A DNA stretch of 64,000 bases from Ulva prolifera. Lineage: Eukaryota > Chlorophyta > Ulvophyceae > Ulvales > Ulvaceae. Positions within the stretch are counted from its first letter, which is position 1. Every line of letters starts with the position of its first letter. Shown here piece after piece: positions 12,115 to 25,810 of this stretch. A model generated the notes under the pieces. The model saw only the letters and a list, made by a program, of their open reading frames with translations. It did not search any database and was not told the DNA's origin. The position numbers and the translations under genes were made by a program. The stretch is taken from assembly GCA_023078555.1 (NCBI GenBank), contig CM041200.1:3232001-3296000 (forward strand), given 5' to 3'.

Positions 12115-14996
12115 TGGTATCGATGAATGTTAGCGTTATGTCTGTTTATGGTCTTGTTCAGGAAGCCGTCGGCCAATGTCTGTGCGCAGACACGGCGGGC
12201 ATTCCACTGTTCTGCCGGCGCTCAGACTGCGGTCAAAAGCGCAGGCATCATTTAGCTCTCTCGTAGTATATTGTTGTTAGACACAATTCGAGAAGCTTGT
12301 CTCAATGATCAGCGCTGAGAAAAGCGAACGCGTTCGTTTGTTTTTCTCAACCTGTCGGCTTGCGAGCGATTCCATCGGTTAGTTGCTGCGCGCGACAAAC
12401 AACCGTCTGTCCTAATGCAGGATGTCTCTCTCAAACGCCAACTCTAACGCCAACTCTCCTCGCAAGGAGAGGCGTGACGATGCTGACCAGCAGCCTCTCG
12501 TCGACAGGGACGCTGACCAGCAGCTCCCTGACGGAGAACAGCCTGCGGGTATGTTGCTCCGGGGCGGACGAATTGTCCGGCCACGACCCTCTTCCCATAC
12601 TGTGCAGAGCAGCCAGCAGGTGCCTTTTTCCTCTCATGTTGTGAACGATCCTGGTCACACTGAGTCTCTCATATCACTCGCAACGTTGACTGAGGCGCTG
12701 CGCGCATCTCGAGGACGTAGCGAACCTGATTTGACAAAAGGAAAGTTGCCCGAATGGAATTTTAAGACTGAAAGTTTCGTTGCGTACGAACAGAAAGTCT
12801 TTTTGTGGTTAGGTCAATTCGAGTTAGATCATTTGTTGCAGCACGCACCGTCTGCGGACGAACCGCGTGTCCATGCTAGGGCGAGGACACAGGTCCTAAT
12901 GTCTTTGCCTGACGCGGATAGGACGACTGTCTATCGCATGTCACACTTGTGCGAAGCATGGTCTTACTTGACTGCTAAGTACAGACCTAGCACCGAAGCC
13001 GAAATCCACAGGTTGTGGAGTCGGTTCAATTCTTTATCACAGCACAACAAAGACGTTGCGACGTATTGCGGTGAAGTGATGAGTGTTTACACTCAACTGG
13101 AGGCACTAGGTGCCGATGTGGGCCAGCGATGGCTTAGATTGAAACTTTTAGAAGTGGGGGAGGAGTTCAACGCTGTGCGCAACGACGTACTACACTCCTC
13201 CCCCCATGTAATTATATCACGTTTAACTTAGCACGCTGACTTGCTCAAACAACAGCGGCAGCTGCAGACTAGGTCTGGGGCGCCCGCGGGCAAACCTGGC
13301 TGGCGCAAGCAGGCCCGTGGTGATGGTCCTGTGGTCGCCGCTCTCGCGGCGGGCCAGGCTCCTCGCGAGGAGACCAGGACCTGTTTCTTCTGCAAGAAGA
13401 AGGGACACTTGCGTGCGAACTGCCCCCAACGCAAACAGGCTGCGGCCAAAGATGTTTGCACTATTGAGATGCCTGAAAAGTATCCTCAACCAGACGCGTC
13501 TCTGCCGTGGAACATCATTGTAGATAGTGGGTCGGACATGCATATCGTAGGCAATCGTGAAATGTTCACTGAGTACGGCCCATGTCAGAAAGTTGCCAAT
13601 CTCGCGGGACCAGGACAGCTTTCTATCATGGGTAGGGGAACCATTCAGGTGAACCTGGGTACTTATGTAGACAAGTGTGGGAACAAGCATCCGTTAGATG
13701 TGGAAATCCCTGGTGTCTACTACGCGCCTGAATGTCCGTACAACCTGCTCAGTACGATGGGTCTTAGACATGAGCAGATGTTCCTAGACACGCGTAGAAA
13801 TGTGTTATATGTTCCTGGTCTGGGTGATATGGCTACCGACGTAGAGGACGATGTCAAGTATCAGAAACTTGATGTAGATGGTCGCCCTGTTTTTGCTTTC
13901 AAAATGGCAGTAGAGACCAAACCTATTCTTGTCGGTGCGTCGGTCAATAGGGGGGTAGTCTGGTCTAACCAGAGCAGTCCAACCTCAGTTATTGAGGACC
14001 AACAGCATTGGCATCATGTGGCGGTCGCGGCCGTTGAAGCGCATGAAAAAGGCCGAGCGCGATGAGTTGAGGGAAGAGGAAAAACGCAAGTACAAATTGC
14101 TTGCGACGACAGAGTTAGATGAGTTTTTAGTCCGGTCTTGTGATAAGGATATCATTCCTTACATGTCTTTTTTCAGAGACACCTCCGTTGAGGTGTTCCA
14201 AGATCTGCTGCGGCAGCAGCGTCCGTGGGGGGTTGAGGTGTATGCATACCCTAGGGATGACAAGCTGCGGAAGTTGTCCACCCGGGGTGTGCCTGCATAC
14301 TGGGTCGGGGCTGGTCTGGGCCCCAGCATGCAGCGTATGTACGCCCAGGATGTTCCTGGGGGTAGGGTTTTTGTTGTGCGTCAAGTCATGTGCACTGCGG
14401 ATCAGATGATCCGGCACGTACGCAAGTACGATGCGTCCGCCGTTGTGGACAAGAGGGGACCTAAGGAGTTTGCGAACTCCTACACGGTTACCTTCGAGGG
14501 GGACGATGAGGGTGAGCGTGTGACTGACGCCGATGTGCCTCCTTTCGCGGCAGAACACACGTATGACGGGGGAGTGTTGCGCCGTCTGCGTGACCAGCTT
14601 CACACCCCCCCTGGTCATGGTAGGGTCCCGGTCATGGAAATGACGTTCCGGCAGGATAACCCTGAGCCTAGTCCTGCAGTGTATTCTCCACGATTTGGAG
14701 CTGGCTCCTCTGCGGAGATTATCCGGCGTGACCCTGCTCGGGCCACACCGGAGATAGCCAGAACAGCTTTGCATCGCACGCGTGCGACATCCAGAGCTGT
14801 TGCCCACCCTGACGTCCCTGTCCCCTCTCGTGTGCGCGGCGAAGTGCATCACTCTGTCGCCACGCTCTCCCGTACTGCGCAGTATGTTGTCACGCGCAAC
14901 GCTGTGTTGCACGACCCTGGTGTAGAAGTTGCGTTCCCTGTTCACGTGTCTGTCAGTGCGTCTAATGACGACATGGAGGAGGATGACGACAGTCCT

Positions 14997-15353
14997 TGTC
15001 AGAAAAGGCTATCATTCGTGCAGGTCAGGACGCGCAGTCCTTGTTCAGGTCAGGTCAGTACAGCCAGCATCTCATACCTGCTGCGCACAGAGGTAGAACC
15101 GAGAGATGCTTAAAGGGAAGTGCTAGTACCGGGAAACAGTAGAGAGAATGGTTACCGATCTCAGTGTGCACATGCTTATATGCACACTGAACACTCAACA
15201 CTCAAGGTTACGGCGGGAAACCCTCGCACGATCTCTCTCACTACATCGAGACGATCCTAGCTGGCGGCTTACCCCTACACTGGATCCGCGGATCGTTCGT
15301 GCATGGGTGCACCTGTCACCACACTGCTGCCCGCAGGCTCATGCATTGTGACA
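14997..15353 (-). repeat. 3' LTR of element B
   Basis: 357-bp LTR in reverse orientation. Its inner border carries the complement of the polypurine tract (CTCCCCCATAAA), which identifies it as the 3' LTR. Confidence 0.95.
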
Positions 15354-18300
15354 CTCCCCCATAAACCCTGCTATGTCTCCACTAGCTGGAGTTTATTACG
15401 AACTTCTAACAAAGCAGGTCCGGGCAGCACTTTGGTAAACACATCCGCTAACTGATCAACAGTGCCCACCCATGCTACCTTAAGTTCATCCATCTGGACA
15501 TATTCCCGCACTCGCAAGTGCCGCACACGAATGTGCTTGGATCTGTCAGTGGACACAGCATTCACTGCCAAGATATTGGCACTTTTATTATCACCCCACA
15601 GAGTTGGCTTATACGGGACGAGTTTCAGGTCGAGAAGCAACTGCTTCACCCACATCAGCTCGTTGGCTGTTGCACTCATCGCAATGAGCTCAGCCTCTGT
15701 TGTATCCCCAGCCACTATACTCTGCTTCTTCGAACGCCAGAGAACACTGTTCCCATACACCCGAATAACCATACCAGACACGCTTTTCAGATCAGCAGAG
15801 TTCGCAAAATCTGCATCTGAATAAGCCTCTATCAAACACCCGTGTCCCTCAGAGCCTACAAATTTTATTCCTAAGTTCTTTGTGGACTGCAGGTATCTCA
15901 GAACATGTTGCACAGCCAACCAATGTTCCTTCAGACTACTGGACATGTGCCGGGCCAGGGCATGTGCCACATAGCTGAGGTCAGGTCGTGTCACTCCTGC
16001 AATGTACTGGATGCTTCCTACAGCACTCATGAACCTGGAATGCTCAGCAGCACTGGCTTTCTCCAGGTCCGGGTGCTCTTTCACACTCCTCAGTTGTTGC
16101 CGCGGCACTAACGGAGTGGGAGACTTTCGACAATCAGACATACTGTACTTTTCAAGCAGGCTATGGATTTTGTTTCGCTATGTCATGGTGATTGTCTTGG
16201 CCTTACGATCACGCATGATCTCAGTGCCAAGTGCCCATGCTAGTTCACCCAGGTCTCTACCTTCAAATTTTGTGAGGATTATGTCGACAAGTTCTTGCAG
16301 CCCCGCAGTGCCGCTGAATATGAACAAGTCGTCGACCCACAGAAAGATAAAACAGAGACCAGATGTTCTAACATACAGTCCGGGATCACTTTGTGCGCAC
16401 ACAAATCCCATCTCTGCTAAGACCTTTACTAAAGCTTTATGCCACTCGCGAGCAGCTTGCTTCAGGCCATACAGGGTTTTATGCAATCTCCATACACGTG
16501 CTGTCCCGTCAGTGAAGTACGGGGGCTGTTCAACGAACACTTCCTCCTCCAGCTCACCATTCAGAAAAGCACACTGTATATCTATGTGTCTAATTTCTAA
16601 ATCTGCCTGAGCAGCAACTGACAGCAACACACGAAGTGTCGCATAGCTCCCAACAGGTGACCAAGTCTCAAAAAAATCTACACCCTCTACCTGAGAAAAA
16701 CCCCGCGCTACATAGCGTGCCTTGTAGCGCTGAATCTCCCCCGCAGGCCCACGCTTGATCTTGAGCACCCATTTGCCCGAGATAGCCCGTTTGCCCGCAG
16801 GCAGATAGCACAACCCGAAGGTTCCGTGCTCACCCAGTGCATCTACCTCCTCCTGCATGGCACGCAGCCACGCATCCCTGTCCGGACCCGCAAGTCCTTC
16901 CTTCATAGAAGGCATATCAGGGTCGGAGGAGGCCTTCTGCTTCCTGGCGGCAGCTGCTCGGCGCGACCCACGACGCTGAGCACTCTGCTGCTCACCAGAC
17001 TCCACATGCTGAGGCTTCAGGCCTGCACAGGACACTCCACAGTCAGCCGCGGCTGATGTGTCCTGATCGCAAGCTGAAACATCAATAGCAGCTACAACTG
17101 TTTCACTACTAGCAATGTCAGAGCCCGCAGGCTCATGCATTTGTACAGCTGCTACATCCGCAGCCAATGGAACAAGGCGTCTGCGTACAAGTGGATTGAT
17201 TTTAATGCGAGGCAAGGCGGCTGGAATGGCCCTCACCTCGTCAGGCAAATCAACCCCAACTGCGGCTGAGGGGTCCGGATCCTCTCCCCCTAATTCGGAT
17301 CCGGTCTCCACCTCATCTGGCTCATCCTCCCAGAAGGGCCTCGGCGCCTCAGCTCCTCGCAAGGGCTGAGCAACTGCCCCCGCGCCAGATGCTGAGGCCG
17401 CTGCCGAATTACTCCCAGAACGGACCCGCTGAGCCTCCAGATTCTGATGAGCCGCAGCTCTTTCATCATCTGAGACGGTGTAGTCCATGCGCTGTTCGTC
17501 ATCGTCATCATAGATGCCGGGACCGTCGTCATCCTCATCCATGTCCTCGTCAGACGCACTGACAGACATTTGGACGGGGAACGCAACTTCTACACCAGGG
17601 TCGTGCAACATAGCATTGCGCGTGACAACATACCGCGCAGTGCGAGAGGGCGTGGCGACAGGATGATGCACTTCGCCGGGAACACGAGGGGGAGCAGGGA
17701 CGGCAGGGTGAGCAGCAGCTCTGGACATTGCACGCGTGCGATGCAAAGCTGCTCTGGCTATTTCCGGTGTTGCCCTAGCAGGGTCACGCCGGATAATCTC
17801 CGCAGAGGAGCCAGCTCCAAATCGTGGAGAATACACAGCCTCACTAGGCTCAGGGTTATCCTGCCGGAAAGTCATTTCCATGACAGGAACCCTACCATGA
17901 CCAGGGGGGGTGTGAAGCTGGTCACGCAGACGGCGCAACACTCCCCCGTCATAGGTGTGCTCTGCCGCGAATGGAGGCACATCAGCGTCAGTAACACGCT
18001 CACCCTCATCGTCCCGCTCGAAAGCAACCGTGTAGGAGTTCGCAAACTCCTCGGGTTCCCTCTTGTCCACAACGGCGGACGCATCGTACTTGCGTACGTG
18101 CCGGATCATCTGATCCGCAGTGCACATCACCTGACGCACAACAAAAACCCTACCCCCAGGAACGTCCTGGGCGTACACACGCTGCATGCTGGGGCCTAAC
18201 CCAGCCCCGACCCAGTATGCAGGCACACCCCGCGGGGACAACTTCCGCAGCTTGTCATCCCTAGGGTATGCATACACTTCAACCCCCCATGGACGCTGCT

Positions 18301-21232
18301 GCCGCAGCAGATCTTGGAACACCTCAACGGAGGTGTCACGGAAAAAGGCCATATAAGGAATGATATCCTTATCACAAGACCGCACTAAAAACTCATCTAA
18401 TTCTGTCGTCGCAAGCAACTTGTACTTGCGTTTCTCTTCATCCCTCAACTTATCGCGCTCGGCCTTTTTCATGCGCTTACCCTTCCCCAGGCTCCGTTCA
18501 GCTTCGTCAACGTCCGCAGACGCATTGACAGCATGCTGAGCTTTCAGGCCCTTGAGGATGCTCGCCAGTTTGTCATGGTACAATGCCGACGATGGCGTGA
18601 GGTTGTGACCATGGACAACGCTGGCGAGGCATTCTATCCACAGGAACAGAGGTAGGCCGCTCGCGAGCAGCACAGCACGGAGTGACTCAAAGGCCACTCC
18701 GATCCTCCTCTCGATCATGCCATTACAGCAATGAGCGGCTGTGGGGGTCAAGCGGTGAGTGATGCCACGACGCTGGAGGTAGAGCTTTAAGGCCGCGACC
18801 ATAAACTCTCCCCCTTTGTCGGTGTGTAGGATGCGCACACCCGGTTCACCTGGCTTCACCACATTCACCCGAATGCGTTCGATAATATAAGAGATCATGG
18901 CCGCAGCCTCACTCTTTTTTGCGCAGACCCACCACGAAAGTATAACGGGTAAAGGCACACATCACAAACAAAACATATTTCACATTACCAATTCCTACCG
19001 GAGAGACAGGACCAGCTAAATCGGCATGCAGTTGCTCACCAGGCCACTTGGCCTGACCCATGAGCTCACGATCATTGGCAGAGAAGTTACCCGCAGGCAC
19101 CTTGCCAATTCTGCAGCCGTGACACCGATTTCCCAATGGCTCGGAATCGACATCCAAATTCAAATGACCATAAAATTCACTGTTAGATTGCATACGTTTC
19201 AGAACCCAATTAGATTGATGAAAAGACAAGTGTGCTAGAAAAGCAGGTTCCAGCAAGTATGCATCATGTGGGACCTCGGCTCCCCCAGCATTGGGTCGCT
19301 TCAGGTCAACGGCCGCAACCGCCACATGATGCCACTGCTGTTGATCCTCAATAACTGAGGTCGGACTGCTCTGGTTAGACCAGACTACCCCCCTATTGAC
19401 AGGCGCACCGACGAGAATGGGTTTCGTATCCACCGCCATTTTAAAAGCAAAAACAGGATGACCGTCTACATCTAATTCCTGATACTTGACGTCATCTTCT
19501 ACGCCGGTAGCCATATCGCCCAGACCAGGGACATACAACACATTTCTACGCGTGTCTAGGAACATCTGCTCTGATCTAAGACCCATCGTGCTGAGCAGGT
19601 TGTACGGACATTCAGGGGCATAGTAAACACCAGGGATTTCCACATCCAGTGGATGCGTGTTCCCATGCTTGTCCACATAAGCACCTAGGTTCACCTGAAT
19701 GGTTCCCCTACCCATGATAGAAAGCTGCCCTGGTCCCGCGAGATTGGCAACTTTCTGACACGGGCCGTACTCAGTGAACATTTCCCGATTTCCTACTATA
19801 TGCATGTCCGACCCACTATCAACAATGATGTTCCACGGCATGGACGCGTCCGGCTGTGGGTACTTGGCAGGCATTTCAATAGTGCAAACATCTCTGGCCG
19901 CAGCCTGTTTGCGTTGGGGGCAGTTCGCACGCAAATGTCCCTTCTTCTTGCAGAAGAAACAGGTCCTGGTCTCCTCGCGAGGAGCCTGGCCAGCTGCGAG
20001 AGCAGCGACCACAGGGCCGTCACCACGGTGCTGCTTGCGCCAGCCATGGTTTGGTTTGCCCGCGGGCGTACCAGACCTAGCCTGCAGCGACCGCTGTTGT
20101 TTGAGCAAATCAGCATGCTCGGTCAAACGGGCTATTATAACATGAGGGGAGGAGTGTTGAACTTCGCCGCGCACAGCGTTGAACTCCTCCCCCACCTCTA
20201 ACAGTTTCAATCTAAGCCATCGCTGGCCCACATCGGCACCTAGTGCCTCCAGTTGAGTGTAAACACTCATCACCTCACCACAATATGTCGCGACATCTTT
20301 ATTGTGTTGTGATAAAGAATTAAACCGACTCCACAGTCTGTGGATCTCGGCTTCAGTGCTAGGTCTGTACTTGGCAGTCAAGTAAGACCACGCTTCACAC
20401 AAATGTGACATGCGATAGACAGTCGTCCTATCCGCGTCAGGCAAAGACATTAGGACCTGTGTCCTCGCCCTAGCGTGAACACGCTGTTCGTCCGCAGACG
20501 GTGCGTGCTGCAACAAATGATCTAATTCGAACTGACCTAACCACAAAAAGACTTTCTGTTCGTACGCAACGAAACTTTCAGTCTTGTAATTCCAATCAGG
20601 CAATTTCCCTTTAGTCAAATCAGGTTCGCTACGACCCCGAGATGCGCGCAGCGCCTCGGTTAACGTCTCGAGTGATATGAGTGACTCAGTGTGACCAGGA
20701 TCGTTCACAACATGAGAGGAAAAGGGCACCTGCTGACTGCTCTGCCCAGTGTGGGAAGAGGGTCGTGGCCGGACGATTCGGCCGCCCCGGAGCAACATAC
20801 CCGCAGGCTGTTCTCCGTCAGGGAGCTGCTGGTCAGCGTCCCTGTCGACGAGAGGCTGCTGGTCAGCATCGTCACGCCTCTCCTCGCGAGGAGAGTTGGC
20901 GTTGGAGTTGGCGTTCGAAAGAGACATCCTGCATCAGGACAGATGGTTGTTTGTCGCGCGCAGCAACTAACCAGTGGGATTGCTCGCGAGCAAACAGGTT
21001 GAGAGAACAAGCGAACGCGTTCGCTTTTCTCAGCGCTGATCATTAAAACAAGCTTCTCGAATTGTATCTAACAACAATATGCTACGAGAGAGCTAAATGA
21101 TGCCTGCGCTTTTGACCGCAGTCTGAGCGCCGGCAGAACAGTGGAATGCCCGCCGTGTCTGCGCACAGACATTGGCCGACGGCTTCCTGAACAAGACCAT
21201 AAACAGACATAACGCTAACATCACCGATACCA

Positions 21233-21589
21233 TGTCAGAAAAGGCTATCATTCGTGCAGGTCAGGACGCGCAGTCCTTGTTCAGGTCAGGTCAGTACAGC
21301 CAGCATCTCATACCTGCTGCGCACAGAGGTAGAACCGAGAGATGCTTAAAGGGAAGTGCTAGTACCGGGAAACAGTAGAGAGAATGGTTACAGATCTCAG
21401 TGTGCACATGCTTATATGCACACTGAACACTCAACACTCAAGGTTACGGCGGGAAACCCTCGCACGATCTCTCTCACTACATCGAGACGATCCTAGCTGG
21501 CGGCTTACCCCTACACTGGATCCGCGGATCGTTCGTGCATGGGTGCACCTGTCACCACACTGCTGCCCGCAGGCTCATGCATTGTGACA
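21233..21589 (-). repeat. 5' LTR of element B
   Basis: 357-bp LTR in reverse orientation. The complement of the primer-binding site (ending GATACCA) lies just inside it at about 21220-21232. Confidence 0.95.
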
Positions 21590-23756
21590 GTCCTGGCATC
21601 TACGATGACGACGATGAACAGCGCATGGACTACACCGTCTCAGATGATGAAAGAGCTGCGGCTCATCAGAATCTGGAGGCTCAGCGGGTCCGTTCCGGGA
21701 GTAATTCGGCAGCGGCCTCAGCATCTGGCGCGGGGGCAGTTGCTCAGCCCTTGCGAGGAGCTGAGGCGCCGAGGCCTTTCTGGGAGGATGAGCCAGATGA
21801 GGTGGAGACCGGGTCCGAATTAGGGGGAGAGGATCCGGACCCATCAGCCGCAGTTGGGGTTGATTTGCCTGATGAGGTGAGGGCCATTCCAGCCGCCTTG
21901 CCTCGCATAAAAATCAATCCTCTTGTACGCAGACGCCTTGTTCCATTGGCTGCGGATGTAGCAGCTGTACAAATGCATGAGCCTGCGGGCTCTGACTTTG
22001 CTAGTAGTGAGACAGTTGTAGCTGCTATTGATGTTTCAACTTGCGATCAGGACACATCAGCCGCGGCTGACTGTGGAGTGTCCTGTGCAGGCCTGAAACC
22101 TCAGCATGCGGAGTCTGGTGAGCAGCAGAATGCTCAGCGTCGTGGGTCGCGCAGAGCAGCTGCCGCCAGGAAGCCGAAGCCTTCTGACCCTGATCTGCCT
22201 TCTATGAAGGAAGGACTCGCGGGTCCGGACAGGGATGCTTGGCTGCGTGCCATGCAGGAGGAGGTGGAAGCACTGGGTGAGCACGGGACTTTTAAGTTGT
22301 GCTATCTGCCTGCGGGTAAGAAAGCTATCTCGGGCAAGTGGGTGTTCAAGATCAACCGCGGACCCGCTGGTGAGATTCAGCGGTACAAGGCACGTTATGT
22401 AGCTCGTGGTTTTTCTCAGGTAGAAGGTGTAGACTTTTTTGAGACCTGGTCCCCTGTCGGTAGTTATGCGACACTGCGTGTGTTGCTGTCTATTGCTGCT
22501 CAGGAGGATTTGGAGATTAGGCATATAGACATACAATGTGCTTTTCTTAACGGTGACCTGGAGGAAGAGGTTTTCGTTGAACAGCCCCCGTACTTTACAG
22601 ACGGGACAGCACGTGTATGGAAATTGCATAAGACTCTGTATGGCCTGAAGCAAGCCGCTCGCGAGTGGCATAAAGCTTTAATAAAGGTCTTGGCTGAACT
22701 GGGATTTGTGTGCGCACAGAGTGATCCCGGACTGTATGTCAGTAAAACCAATCGCTGCTTTATCTTTCTGTGGGTGGATGACTTATTTATTTTCAGTTGC
22801 TCTGCGGGGCTGCAGGAAATAATCACTGTTATTCTCACAAAATTTGAAGGCAGAGATTAAGGTGACCTGTCTTGGGCACTTGGTACTGAGATCACGCGTG
22901 ATCGAAAGGCCAAAACAATCACAATGACACAACGTAACAAAATCCAGAACTTGCTGGACAAGTACAGTATGTCTGACTGTCGTAAATCTCCCACTCCATT
23001 AGTGCCGCGGCAACAGCTAAGGAGTGTGAAAGAGCATCCTGACCTGGAGAAAGCCAGTGCTGCTGAGCATTCCAGGTTCATGAGTGCTGTGGGAAGCATC
23101 CAGTATATTGCAGGAGTGACACGACCTGACCTGAGCTATGTGGCACATGCCCTGGCCCGGCACATGTCTAGTAGTCTGAAGGAACATTGGTCTGCCGTGC
23201 AACATGTTCTGAGATACCTGCAGTCCACGAAAAATCTAGGAATAAAATTTGTAGGCTCTGAGGGACATGGGTGTTTACTAGAGGCTTTTTCGGATGCAGA
23301 TTTTGCGAATTCCGCGGATCTAAAGAGTGTGTCTGGTATGATTATTCGAGTGTATGGGAACTGTGTTCTCTGGCGTTCGAAGAAGCAGAGTATAGTGGCC
23401 GGGGATACGACAGAGGCTGAACTCATTGCGATGAGTGCAACAGCCAACGAGTTGATGTGGGTGAAGCAGTTGCTTCTCGACCTGAAGCTCGTCCCATATA
23501 AGCCAACTCTGTGGGGTGATAATAAGAGTGCCAATATCTTGGCTGTTAATGCTGTGTCCACTGACAGATCCAAGCACATTCGTGTGCGGCACTTGCGAGT
23601 GCGGGAATATGTCCAGATGGATGAACTTAAGGTAGCATGGGTTGGCACTGTCGATCAGTTAGCAGATGTGTTTACTAAAGTGCTGCCCGGACCTGCTTTG
23701 CTAGAAGTTCGTAATAAACTCCAGCTAGTGGAGACGTAGCAGGGTTTATGGGGGAG

Positions 23757-24114
23757 TGTCACAATGCATGAGCCTGCGGGCAGCAGTGTGGTGACAGGTG
23801 CACCCATGCACGGACGATCCGCGGATCCAGTGTAGGGGTAAGCCGCCAGTCGGGATTGTCTCGATGTAGCGAGAGAGATCCCGCGAGGGTTTCCCGTCGT
23901 AACCTTGAGTGTTGTGTGTTCAGTGTGCATATATGGATGTGCACACTGAGATCTGTAACCATTCTCTTTACTGTCTCACGGTACTAGTACTCTCTCTCTC
24001 TCAGTGTTTCCTCGGTTCTACCTCTGTGCGCAGTAGGTATGGAACACTGGCCACCTGACCTGACCTGACGTAAGACTGCGCGTCTGCCCTGACCCGAATG
24101 AAGCATTTCTGACA
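23757..24114 (+). repeat. 3' LTR of element A
   Basis: 358-bp LTR, nearly identical to the one at 11759. Preceded by a purine tract and followed by the target duplication GGTAT. Confidence 0.95.
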
Positions 24115-25126
24115 GGTATGTTACCCAAGATCAGACCAATAGGTCTCAACACGTGTCTAAGTACATCTGCTTGTGACGGAGACCCATAGTACTCAGTATT
24201 TTGTACGGACACTCAGGGGCATAGTAAACACCCGGGATTTCCACATACAGGGCATGCTTGTTCCCATGCTCATCCACATAAGTGCCCAAGTTCACATGAA
24301 TGGATCCCTTGCCCATAATAGGGATCTTGCCTGGTCCCGCGGGATTGGCAGTCCTCTGGCACGGACCATATTCAGTAAACATGTCGCGATTTCCTACGAT
24401 ATGGATATCGGAACCGCTGTCTATGATGAATTCCACGGTTTCAAAGCATCGTGATCCGGGAATTCCTCAAGCAATTCTACAGCACATACATCTTTGGCCG
24501 CAGCCTGTTTGCGCTCGGGGCAGTTCGCACGCAAATGTACCTTCTTCTTGCAGAAGAAGCATGTCCTGGTATCCTCGCGAGGAGCCTTGCCAGCGTCGAG
24601 CGCGGCAACTGCAAGACCGTCGCCTCGCGGCTGATTGCGCCAGCCATGGCCTGGTTTGCCCAAAGGCGCCCCGGACCTAGCCTGCAGCCGTTGCTGCTTG
24701 AGCAAAATACCAGGCTCAGTCAAACATGCAATGATTACATGTGGGGAAGATTGGATAACCTCGCCGCGCACAGCGTTGAACTCCTCCCCCACTTCTAACA
24801 GTTTCAATCGAAGCCATCGCTGGCCCACATCGGCACCTAGTGCCTCCAGATGAGTGTACACACTCATCATATCACCACAGTAAGACCCAACGTCTCAATT
24901 TTTTCTGTGACAACGAGTTGAAGCGACTTCACAATCTGTGGATCTCGGCTTCAGTGCTAGGCCTATACTTTGCAGTCAGGTAGGCCCATGCTTCACCCAG
25001 ATGTGACATGCGATAGACAGTTGTCCTATCCGCGTCAGGCAAAGATGTAAGCACTTGAGTCCTTGCTCTAGCATGGACACGCTGTTCGTCCGCGGACGGT
25101 GCGTGCTGCAACAGATGGTCTAGCAC

Positions 25127-25810
25127 TAGGGATGGCACAAAGGCGAGGTCGAGGACCTCGTTCCAGTCCGAGGTCAATGAACTCGGTACGAGTCTCGTAC
25201 CGAGGCCGAGGTGAAAAAATGGCCCACCTCGGATGGGGTCTAGGTCCCGTTATGTCGAACATTGCTTCAAGTCTCAGACGCACTTCTAGACACTGATTGG
25301 AGACCACATATTGCGGAGACAGGTGCACAAGCTTAGGGCATGAACAAACTATAATTAAATTACTCACATTGATTACCACTGGCGAGCCTACAATTGAATT
25401 AAACAATTGCCCGGCATGGATGGTGTTTGTCGCACAGTACAGAAATGCATCTGTGGTGGAAGCCTGTGGTGAGCAGGTTTTAGTAGCTGACATGGAGGCA
25501 CTTGCACATGAGGATGCACAGAGGGAGGTGGAATCAGTTGAATGACTATTGTAAGGTTTGTATATATACTGTATTGCATTGCAATGCTATATATATTGAT
25601 CGAACAAGCGTAATGCTGCTTTGTACATGCCTGCATACTCGATCCAAGGTGAGATAGTGCAATCCGAGGTGAATCGTACGAGTCCGAGGTCAAATCGTAC
25701 GAGTCCTAGGTCAACTCGTACGATTCCTAGGTCACCTCGGTCAATCTCGTGCCACCTAGACCTCGGCACGAGACGAGATGGACACCCACCTCGGCTCTGT
25801 GCCATCCCTA
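25127..25810. mobile_element. Non-autonomous hAT-type DNA transposon inside element E
   Basis: 684 bp with terminal inverted repeats TAGGGATGGCACA(A/G)AG(G/C)CGAGGT and a perfect 8-bp target duplication TCTAGCAC (25119-25126, 25811-25818). The 8-bp duplication and the TAGGGATGGC end are typical of hAT elements. Both ends are packed with CGAGGT/ACCTCG motifs. Near the right end three 21-bp tandem units (25671-25733, core TCGTACGA) occur; in hAT elements such subterminal repeats bind transposase. Inside is an open frame at 25297-25545 (82 codons, ending AQREVESVE) that I do not recognise and that lacks visible transposase motifs, so the copy is probably non-autonomous. Confidence 0.92.
25671..25733. 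repeat. Three 21-bp subterminal tandem units in the hAT element
   Basis: Units at 25671-25691, 25692-25712 and 25713-25733 share the pattern (A)TCGTACGA(G/T)TCC(G/T)AGGTC with few differences. The core TCGTACGA is palindromic. Likely transposase-binding sites, by analogy with other hAT elements. Confidence 0.85.

Larger units (their letters stand above)
14997..21589 (-). mobile_element. Ty1/copia element B, near-whole, nested in element A
   Basis: A 6593-bp element on the minus strand with LTRs at 21233-21589 (5') and 14997-15353 (3') that differ by eye at one base, and a 5-bp target duplication GTCCT (14992-14996, 21590-21594). It lies within the acidic linker of element A. Approximate parts from its 5' end: gag from ATG 20927 (MSLSNANSNANSP, zinc knuckle CFFCKKKGHLRANC near 19960), protease (VDSGSDMHIVGN near 19810), integrase (HHCC part with CHGCRIGKVPAG near 19110, catalytic core with LHTDKGGEFM near 18820), acidic linker, reverse transcriptase (WVDDLFIF near 16330), RNase H (DADFANSADLKSVSG near 15800, ending about 15374). 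It looks close to whole, with about two breaks in the coding part, and very recent. Confidence 0.96.
11759..24114 (+). mobile_element. Ty1/copia element A, LTR to LTR, carrying nested element B
   Basis: Bounded by direct LTRs (11759-12114 and 23757-24114) that begin TGTCACA and end CTGACA, and by a 5-bp target duplication GGTAT (11754-11758 and 24115-24119). A primer-binding site starting TGGTATC follows the 5' LTR at 12115, and a polypurine tract (TTTATGGGGGAG) precedes the 3' LTR. Parts in copia order: gag from ATG 12422 with the zinc knuckle CFFCKKKGHLRANC (about 13380), protease (VDSGSDMHIVGN, about 13520), integrase-side and acidic linker sequence, reverse transcriptase (WVDDLFIF, about 22770) and RNase H (to about 23739). 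Element B sits inside it. Without B it is about 5.8 kb. The two LTRs differ by eye by one CT unit and about one base, so the insertion is young. The coding part is broken, with a handful of breaks. Confidence 0.95.

Noticed and set aside
17570-18199. Long antisense frames within the copia linker (also near 14.1-14.9 kb and 47.5-48.2 kb)
   Set aside because: They recur opposite the same linker segment in each copy and are explained as shadows of the GC-rich pol frame.
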